Assembly: GCA_905221605.1 (NCBI GenBank)
Contig: CAJNDS010002628.1
Span: 1-20,000, forward strand
Source of the DNA: Symbiodinium natans
Lineage: Eukaryota > Sar > Dinophyceae > Suessiales > Symbiodiniaceae
Reading direction: 5' to 3'
DNA length: 20,000 bases
This document shows, one piece after another, positions 14,767 to 20,000 of this stretch. Below the pieces are notes generated by a model, which did no database searches, was not told the origin of the DNA, and saw only the letters and a list, made by a program, of their open reading frames with translations. Position numbers and translations under genes: made by a program. Numbering within the stretch: the first letter of the stretch is position 1; every line of letters starts with the position of its first letter.

Positions 14767-14889
14767 TACTACCCCCTTCAATACTACCCTCCTAGGTTAC
14801 CCCCCAATTCAGGCTATTTAGGGATAGTTAAGCCTAATTAAGGTTATTTCAGGGGGAACCTAGGGGGGGTTAGTATAGAGGGGGTCGTA
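14767..14889. mobile_element. 123-bp MITE-like inverted-repeat element
   Basis: Left arm TACTACCCCCT, ATACTA, CCTAGGTTACCCCC pairs with the right arm read in reverse complement (TACGACCCCCT, ATACTA, CCTAGGTTCCCCC). The centre is AT-rich. GTA occurs at both edges (14766-14768 and 14887-14889) and might be a 3-bp target duplication. No coding capacity. Flanked on the left by a clean TTTAGGG array. Confidence 0.75.
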
Positions 14890-15007
14890 GGGAAATCCAT
14901 GAAAGCCGACAATCCTAAACCTCATCTACCACTCAACCCTAGAATCAAAGAACCCTAAACCCGAAAGAGCCCATGCTAAAACCCCTGTAGCCCGAAAGCC
15001 TCGAAAG

Positions 15008-15199
15008 TTAGGCAACATCTCCTTCTCGGAGGTAAGACTCCCCATCCTTTCTGATTTATGGTTCCTTTGGCGCTTGAGGGTCTCTGAGGACAGGGGTTTC
15101 GGGAGCTCCGTATTACAACAGGAGCCCGAAAAGCGCAGAGAGCTGCCCACTTACTTTACAGTATGTGGTGGCTTCCGAAATTCAGGGCACCTTATGGGG
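15008..15199 (+). CDS. candidate exon pair with a canonical 130-bp intron, unknown protein
   Basis: Exon one 15008-15031 (after AAAG) reads LGNISFSE and ends at GAG|GTAAGA. The intron is 15032-15161 and ends in a pyrimidine-rich TTACTTTACAG. Exon two 15162-15199 reads YVVASEIQGTLW and ends at GG|GTCCTG. Joining is in phase 0. Both splice sites of the intron are close to the general eukaryotic consensus, which supports the + strand. A 74-codon minus-strand frame overlaps (14926-15150) and is the competing reading. No family recognised. Confidence 0.36.
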
Positions 15200-15334
15200 G
15201 TCCTGAGTATAAGGGAAGCCTACCCATTTGACGGGTCATGGTAGCATGCCATCAATCCTACACCTAGACCCCACAACCGAGGCGTGACAAGCTTCCCTTC
15301 AGCCGCGCCATGAGATGGGTGGCTGAGGCAGTGC

Positions 15335-15505
15335 CCCTAAACCCTAAAGCCTACACCCTATAAACCCTAAACCCTAAACCCCAAACCCTAAACCCCAAAC
15401 CCTAAACCCTAAACCCTAAACCCTAAACCCTAAACCCTAAACCCTAAACCCTAACCCTAAACCCTAAACCCCCTAAACCCTAAACCCCAAACCCTAGACC
15501 TTTTT
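15335..15505. repeat. CCCTAAA array
   Basis: Long CCCTAAA run with CCCCAAA and CCCTAA variants. About 20 bases after its end comes TTTTTGCGTTTCAG, a strong acceptor-like sequence at 15506-15519, possibly opening an exon that I could not delimit. Confidence 0.9.
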
Positions 15506-15596
15506 GCGTTTCAGGGTGGGACGCCCTCAGCGCCCCCATATTTACGGTGGCTTGTGTTTTTTGTTTAATGGTTTCGTGTGTTTTTCAATATTTAAG

Positions 15597-15809
15597 ATAC
15601 GATCGAGTTGGAGCGGGCCATGCAAATTGGGGGCGTCCCTAGGTAGGGAGGGGGTTTAGGGTTTAGGGTTTAAGAAGAAAGGGTTTAGGGCTTCGGGCTT
15701 AGGGTTTAGGGGTTTAGGGGTTCTGCCAAAACCGGGTCTCCAAGACCACGAGACCCAATTTCGTAGGAAGATTCACTCAGGCCATTGTCCTTGACCTTGA
15801 GTGGCGCAG
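15597..15809 (+). CDS. candidate exon pair separated by a TTTAGGG-containing intron, unknown protein
   Basis: Exon one 15597-15642 follows a T-rich acceptor (TTTTTCAATATTTAAG), reads TIELERAMQIGGVP and ends AG|GTAGGGAGG. Exon two 15771-15809 follows CGTAGGAAG, reads FTQAIVLDLEW and ends CGCAG|GTAGGGG. Joining gives an in-frame arginine codon across the splice. The 128-base intron begins GTAGGG and contains the TTTAGGG block at 15655-15720; the next intron begins GTAGGGGTTTAGGG. Upstream acceptor choice for exon two (15744 or 15770) is uncertain. No family recognised. Confidence 0.4.
15655..15720. repeat. TTTAGGG block inside a candidate intron
   Basis: TTTAGGG units with TTTAAGAAGAAAGGG interruption; begins 12 bases after the GTAGGG donor. 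Confidence 0.85.
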
Positions 15810-15860
15810 GTAGGGGTTTAGGGTTTAGGGCTTAGGGTTTAGGGTTTAGGGTTTAGGGTT
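15810..15860. repeat. TTTAGGG block at a donor site
   Basis: Starts at the GT of the CGCAG|GTAGGGG boundary and continues as TTTAGGG units. About 150 bases of unique DNA follow (15861-16010), open in one + frame (LDLGLSEESLQSTRIC then stop) but without a clear acceptor. Confidence 0.85.
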
Positions 15861-16013
15861 CCTCGATCTCGGACTGTCGGAGGAGAGTCTTCAGTCCACC
15901 CGGATTTGCTAACAACCACCCGCTACAACAGCTGCAACCCATGCTTTGTAGTCTCGACATACTATTCCTTGGTATTCAGAAATCAAACCCCCTCAATGCC
16001 ACAACCCAACCAA

Positions 16014-16038
16014 CATATATATATATATATATATATAT
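16014..16038. repeat. AT dinucleotide microsatellite
   Basis: About 12 AT units. Confidence 0.95.
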
Positions 16039-16178
16039 GCTCGCCACCCCCCCCTCCCAAGAACTACGTTTATAGGTTTCCAGAGCCCCAAAAAATTAAA
16101 AAGCAACACAAAAATCTGGATGCCAAAAAGCCCAACCAAAAACACCAAAACCAAAACACACAAAAAAACAAAAAAAAA

Positions 16179-16294
16179 CATTCTGAGACTCTTGGCAAGG
16201 TGAAACCAAAGCAACCCAAACCAAACAAAAAAAATCCAATCTCTTGACGTCAAGGGGTAATGAGTCCCTTTGTCCAAGAGTCTCGGAATAATGT
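16179..16294. repeat. inverted repeat in A-rich / T-rich context
   Basis: ACATTCTGAGACTCTTGGCA (from 16179) pairs with TGTCCAAGAGTCTCGGAATAATGT (16271-16294) with an 11-base perfect core GAGACTCTTGG. Outside the arms lie A runs on the left and T then G runs on the right, so pairing may extend further. Probably another small hairpin element. Confidence 0.6.
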
Positions 16295-16301
16295 GTTTTT
16301 T

Positions 16302-16432
16302 GGGGGGGGGGGGGGGTGGAGGGGGGGGGGGGGGGAGGGGGGGAGGGGGGAGGGGGGGGGGGGGGGGAGGGGGGGGGGAGGGGGGGGGGGGGGCGAGGGG
16401 GGGGGGGCGAGGGGGGGGGGGGGGGGGGTGGC
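16302..16432 (+). repeat. 131-bp nearly pure G tract
   Basis: Almost all G with scattered A and a very few T or C, then a C run. The proline-rich and glycine-rich reading frames across it are artefacts. Such a tract can form G-quadruplex or triplex structures and is prone to assembly error. Confidence 0.95.
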
Positions 16433-16785
16433 CCCCCCGTTTAATATTAGGGGGATGGGATTACTAAGAAACAACAACAAAAAGGCAAAAACATCACGAG
16501 TTTTTTGAGGTGTTAACAGCAAGACTGCTATGCCTTCCAGGTTTTTTTGGGTTTCGGAGGATAAAAAGTCACATAATTTTAAACCGAAATTCGGTTGCGT
16601 ATTTATGTACAATTTTTTTGCATGCATGATGTGTTACGTAAAATAGTCGCGTCAATACTCGACAAGTACGATTTCATCGGTATGTACAGTCTTTTCGGCG
16701 TGCACTACTTGTAGACAAGTGCGTGGAAGCAAGCAGAAGAGTGGTGTAGACAAGGAGGGTGTAGATCTTGGGGGGGGGGGGGGGA
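16433..16785. other. unique DNA without recognisable gene
   Basis: AT-richer DNA of ordinary composition with a G run near 16770-16784. No coding or repeat structure identified. Confidence 0.5.
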
Positions 16786-16787
16786 CC

Positions 16788-16990
16788 ATATATATATATA
16801 TGTTTCTATATACACACAGATGGTCACTTCTCCAAAAAAACTGAAAAAGGGGCTATATGTTAGAGAAGTGGCTTTATGTGTATATATATATATATACATA
16901 TATATGTATACATACATACATATGTATATATATATATACATAGAAGGATCGCAATATATATATATATATATTTATATATATTATTTATTT
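16788..16990. repeat. AT / ATAC microsatellites with a short direct repeat
   Basis: AT-rich microsatellites at 16788-16802, 16880-16945 and 16953-16990. TACATAGAAGGATCGCA occurs twice (about 16938 and 16992), flanking the last AT run, a small local duplication. Confidence 0.9.
16807..16886. repeat. hairpin-type inverted repeat
   Basis: TATATACACACAGATGGTCA and CTTCTC (16807-16832) pair with GAGAAGTGGCTTTATGTGTATATA (16863-16886); loop about 30 bases. Resembles the other small hairpins of the window but is mixed with AT microsatellite. Confidence 0.55.
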
Positions 16991-16999
16991 ATACATAGA

Positions 17000-17250
17000 A
17001 GGATCGCATTCCGCAAACTTAGGGGCCAGCGCTCCACGTTCCGAAGCTCCAAACTGTGGTTGGGCCCCGACAGCTACATTCCACACCCACAGTTCCATCT
17101 CTCCTGGGAAACTCTTCAAGCCCAAATTGGTAACTTTTAGACTGCTCTCGTGTTTTTCTTGCGCCCCTCCTGGACGCATGGACTTGTTTTGCTTGCCGTT
17201 GCGCCCCTATTCCCCCAGATACAAAGCCGGGAGAAGTGGGCGGCGGCGCA
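17000..17250. other. unique DNA, possible gene fragment
   Basis: About 250 bases of non-repetitive DNA between microsatellites. Several frames are open on both strands and no splice signals single one out. I cannot support a gene. Confidence 0.3.
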
Positions 17251-17260
17251 AATTCCCGAT

Positions 17261-17359
17261 GTGTGTATGTATGTATGCATGCATGGATGGATGTATGTAT
17301 GTATGTATGGATGCATGCATGCATGTATGTATGTATGCATGTATGTATGTATGTATGTT
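17261..17359. repeat. ATGT / ATGC tetranucleotide microsatellite
   Basis: About 24 tetranucleotide units alternating in blocks of ATGT, ATGC and ATGG. Cys/Met/Tyr-rich frames over it are artefacts. Confidence 0.95.
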
Positions 17360-17479
17360 TGAAGTGCAGTTGTTTTATGACCTTTTGTATCTGCGTGTAT
17401 TGGTTTGGGGAGTCCATACAAGCCCCTCCCTCCAGCACCCCAGCCCCCCTCTAAACCGTAAGAAAGCCCGAGAAACCCT

Positions 17480-17785
17480 ACTAACAACCCTAAACCCTAA
17501 ACTTTAAACTCCAAACCCTTAACATTCTTAGAACAACTAAACCCTAATCTCTAAACCACCCTACCCCCCAAAACCCCAAAACCCCCAAACCCCAAACCCC
17601 CAAACCCCCAAATCCCCCAACCCCCCCAACCCCCAAACCCCCAAATCCCCAAACCCCCAAACTCCCAAACCCCAAACCCTAAACCCCAAACCCTCACCCC
17701 CCAAACCCTAAACCCCATGAACTCCCAGAACCCTAAACCCTAAACCCTAAACCCTAAACCCTAAACCCTAAACCCTAAACCCTGG
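17480..17785. repeat. CCCTAAA and CCCCAAA array
   Basis: Starts as CCCTAAA, becomes an array of CCCCAAA/CCCCCAAA variants (17560-17700) and returns to clean CCCTAAA at 17725-17783. Confidence 0.9.
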
Positions 17786-17792
17786 AAGGCAG

Positions 17793-17852
17793 CCCTGGAA
17801 CCCTCCAATGAGTTCAGCCAGAGCATCGTCCGACGCGGCCCGAGGGCCCAGG
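17793..17852. other. exon-like island, strand uncertain
   Basis: On +, CCCTGGAAGGCAG leads into a frame reading LEPSNEFSQSIVRRGPRAQ that ends at CAGG|GTTTCC. On minus, LGPRAASDDALAELIGGFQG is equally protein-like and runs to TTCCAG|GGTTTAGGG at 17783. This island shows well why strand cannot be read from the telomere-like flanks. Confidence 0.35.
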
Positions 17853-17869
17853 GTTTCCGGGGGGGGCCT

Positions 17870-18050
17870 CTTAGGGGTTTTGGGTTTGGGGGCGTTTAGG
17901 GGTTTAGGGTTTGGGGTGAGGAGTTCAGGGTTGAGGGGTTTAGGGTTTAGGGATACAGGGTTTAGGGTTTAGGGTTCATGTTTTAGGGTTTGGGGATATA
18001 GGTGCAGGGTTTAGGGTTTTAGGGTGATAGGGTCGGGTTGATGGCTTAGG
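17870..18050. repeat. TTTAGGG variant block
   Basis: Irregular TTTAGGG/TTTGGGG units. Unique DNA without a clear gene follows to 18235. Confidence 0.85.
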
Positions 18051-18236
18051 AGACCCTGTACCCTACATTGGCCTTACTTTCTTTTTGTTCTGGGTGGGGG
18101 TGTGGGGGGCCTGGGGTTTGGTAAAGGTTCACAGAACTTGTGCAAGCCCAAAACCTTGAAGCCCTCAGACCCCAGTCTAGGATTTGCTTTAGCAAGCCTC
18201 AAGCAATAAGCGATAATGACCAATCCTTCTATGGCC

Positions 18237-18515
18237 CCAAACCCTGAACCCTAAACCCTAAACCCCGAACCCCCGAACCCCCGAACCCCTGAACCCCTGA
18301 ACCCCTGAACCCCTGAACTTCTGAACCCCTAAACCCCTGAACCCCTGAACCCCCGAACCCCTGAACCCCCGAACCCCTGAACCCCTGAACTTCTGAACCC
18401 CCGAACCCCCGAACCCCTGAACCCTGAACCCCTGAACCCCTGAACCCCTGAACCCCTGAACCCCTGAACCCCTGAAACCCTAAACCCTAAACCCTAAACC
18501 CCTGAACCCCTGATC
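18237..18515. repeat. GAACCCCT / GAACCCCC 8-mer minisatellite
   Basis: About 26 tandem 8-mers (GAACCCCT or GAACCCCC) at 18268-18476 between CCCTAAA units at both ends. An internal variant GAACTTCT recurs about 72 bases apart (nine units), suggesting a higher-order repeat. Confidence 0.9.
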
Positions 18516-18542
18516 CCAACTGAGCGCGCCGGCGAATCGCAG

Positions 18543-18580
18543 GCCTGCGGTACCTCGAGCTCTGCATGGCCCCTTGGCTG
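18543..18580 (+). other. exon-like island
   Basis: After GGCGAATCGCAG one frame reads LRYLELCMAPWL; a GC- or GT-less right edge makes the donor unclear. Weak on its own. Confidence 0.25.
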
Positions 18581-18616
18581 GCATATTTTTTATGAAAAAA
18601 AACTCAGCTCTAACCG

Positions 18617-18748
18617 AGGTTTGGGGTTTAGGGTTTAGGGTTTAGGGTTTAGGGTTTAGGGTTTAGGGTTTGGGTTTAGGGTTTAGGGTTTAGGGTTTAG
18701 GGTTTAGGGTTTAGGGTTTAGGGTTTAGGGTTTAGGGTTTAGGGTTTA
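18617..18748. repeat. clean TTTAGGG array
   Basis: About 18 nearly perfect units. Confidence 0.95.
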
Positions 18749-18790
18749 CGGCTCAAGGTAGGGCTCAGGGCACGTCGTGGAACTGCGAAG

Positions 18791-18851
18791 AACCTGCGAG
18801 AGCAGTTTGCAACTGAACTCGGTCACCGCGCCCAGAACAACCCTTATTCGG
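18791..18851 (+). CDS. candidate internal exon, unknown protein
   Basis: After CTGCGAAG (AG 18789-18790) 20 open codons read NLREQFATELGHRAQNNPYS, followed by G|GTTGAGG donor at 18852. The polar/charged composition is that of real coding DNA and the opposite strand is worse. TTTAGGG repeats flank on both sides. No family recognised. Confidence 0.38.
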
Positions 18852-18854
18852 GTT

Positions 18855-18955
18855 GAGGATTTAGCGCTTAGGGCTTAGGGTTTAGGGTTTAGGGCTTAGG
18901 GTTTAGGGTTTAGGGCTTAGGGCTTAGGGTTTAGGGTTTAGGGTTTAGGGCTGTA
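18855..18955. repeat. TTTAGGG / CTTAGGG block
   Basis: TTTAGGG alternating with CTTAGGG units in a roughly regular pattern. Unique DNA (18956-19140) follows without a recognisable gene. Confidence 0.9.
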
Positions 18956-19224
18956 TATTGGTCAGTCTTTAGTCTCCTTCTTTCGGGCTGACATGCAAGG
19001 ACTTTATTCCCAACCTTGCTTGAGCCCTACCCCGCTTCCTCCCCATTCGCCCTCAAAATGCCTATATGGGCACTTCTCTAAATTAGGGTCCCTGTTAAAG
19101 TCCTTCTTTCAAGGGTGCCGTACTATTGATATCTTAGAGAGCCACCCATATCCTGAACCTTACAAACCTAAAGCCCTGCAAACTCTGAACCGCATAAACC
19201 CGGCACCCGACCAGGATGGGCAAC

Positions 19225-19620
19225 CCTGAGCCCTAACCCTAAACCCGATACACCCCAAACCCTGAACCCTATGAACCCTAAACCCTATAAACCCAAAACC
19301 CGTGAACCCTAAACCCTAAACCCTAAACCCTATACGCTACGAACCCTAAACCCTGATAAGAATGCCGAATTGCCCATCCTGGTAAAGACCCTGTCAGTCC
19401 CGATCAGCCCTATATCAACCCTGACACTGCGAGCCCCCCCCCCGTCCTCGACACGAGACGCCCGAGACCCGAAACCGGAAACTGCCCCTGAACCACCCCA
19501 AACACTACAACCCTCTATCCTCGACCCTCAACCCTAGCCCGAAACCCTACAACCCAACCCTGAACCCTAAACCCTGGACCCTAAACCCGAACCCCAAACC
19601 CTGTACCCTATGCCCTTTTC
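19225..19620. repeat. degenerate CCCTAAA region
   Basis: Mixed CCCTAAA, CCCTGAA, CCCTATAAA and CCCGAAA units with unique inserts (about 19355-19500). No gene seen. Confidence 0.85.
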
Positions 19621-19804
19621 AACACTCAATCCTACCCTCCGAAGCCCGAAGCCCAAAATCAGGGCGAGCGAGGCACTCATGATATAACTCGAGACGTAAC
19701 ACGATGTGCGTCCCCGCCTTGCAAAGTATGAAGTACTGTGTGGAGCGAGGCCATGGAGCCGACACGCAGAACGCCATTCGAGCCTGGCTTGGCGAGGCAA
19801 CTGA

Positions 19805-20000
19805 GGCAGCCCCAGCGCGGCCGTTGGCCCCCGAGCACCCGGACGCGCCGCAGAGGCGCTGGCCGCCGAAACTTTCCCGCAGGAAGAAGTCGCCCTGCTG
19901 CAGGAGGTGCTCCGTTTGGCTGTGAGGGCAACCGCTGCCGAGGACCAAGAGCTGTGCGCGACCTTCTATGCTTGGCTTAAGTTTTTCATTCAGCACACCC
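19805..20000 (+). CDS. partial coding region running off the right edge, unknown protein
   Basis: A + frame is open from just after a TGA at 19802-19804 to the end of the window (65 codons). The distal part reads EEVALLQEVLRLAVRATAAE and then DQELCATFYAWLKFF, strongly helical and typical of coding DNA; the first 20 codons are Ala/Gly/Pro-rich and may precede the true exon start. In another + frame an ATG at 19704 is open over the upstream part (YCVERGHGADTQNAIRAWLG), so the gene may begin there with an intron or frame change between. The minus strand is also open (125 codons). No family recognised. Confidence 0.42.

Noticed and set aside
15906-16277. 113-codon + frame and 94-codon minus frame
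   Set aside because: Driven by A-rich simple sequence, an AT microsatellite and the inverted repeat; Lys/Asn/Gln-only composition.
16250-16627. 125-codon proline-rich frame on the minus strand and glycine-rich frames on +
   Set aside because: They are translations of the G tract at 16302-16432 and carry no other coding signal.
17019-17507. Several overlapping frames of 70-139 codons rich in His/Ile/Tyr or Cys/Met
   Set aside because: They read through the ATGT/ATGC microsatellite, whose 4-base period leaves multiple frames open.

Overview
The window looks like nuclear DNA of a dinoflagellate, inferred and not proven. Plant/alveolate-type telomere-like repeats (TTTAGGG on one strand, CCCTAAA on the other) recur across the whole window. 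The one clearly readable gene codes a protein with an N-terminus of the kind common in dinoflagellates (MLRVFSRVSGEELA, ubiquitin-like in style) followed by ankyrin repeats. Other candidate coding pieces are short GC-rich islands with GT, and sometimes GC, donor sites. There are no bacterial-style operons, and I recognised no rRNA, tRNA or CRISPR array.

Layout. 1-5440: telomere-like blocks in alternating orientation, homopolymer C tracts and short GC-rich islands that look like exons (best: 1237-1386 and 5380-5439), plus a hairpin element at 3943-4058. 5520-6130: a cluster of poly(C)/poly(A) repeat units sharing a CCTTATAAGG-containing box. 6515-7199: a two-exon ankyrin-repeat gene on the + strand whose only intron is itself a small inverted-repeat element. 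7271-8460: a 359-bp tandem repeat whose last copy is split by another 105-bp inverted-repeat element. 8470-12490: telomere-like blocks and exon-like islands. 12494-13149: a unit bounded by 124-bp direct repeats. 13592-15810: two more hairpin elements and several candidate exons, including two exon pairs joined by short introns with plausible splice sites. 16000-17360: AT microsatellites, a 131-bp almost pure G tract, two inverted repeats and an ATGT/ATGC microsatellite. 17480-20000: long telomere-variant arrays, exon-like islands, and at the right edge a GC-rich reading frame that runs out of the window.

Two observations stand out. (1) The ankyrin intron has a 4-bp target duplication (GTTA) and matching terminal inverted repeats; removing it restores an exact 33-residue ankyrin period, so it is an introner-like insertion. 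A second element of the same size, but different sequence, has a recoverable empty site in the neighbouring tandem repeat. (2) Exon-like islands tend to have CCCTAAA repeats on the left and TTTAGGG repeats on the right, and several end with AG directly followed by GTTTAGGG or GTAGGG, so telomere-like DNA appears to supply donor sites and to line both ends of the introns. Because this pattern is symmetric, strand assignment of many islands is uncertain, and most exon calls carry low confidence.
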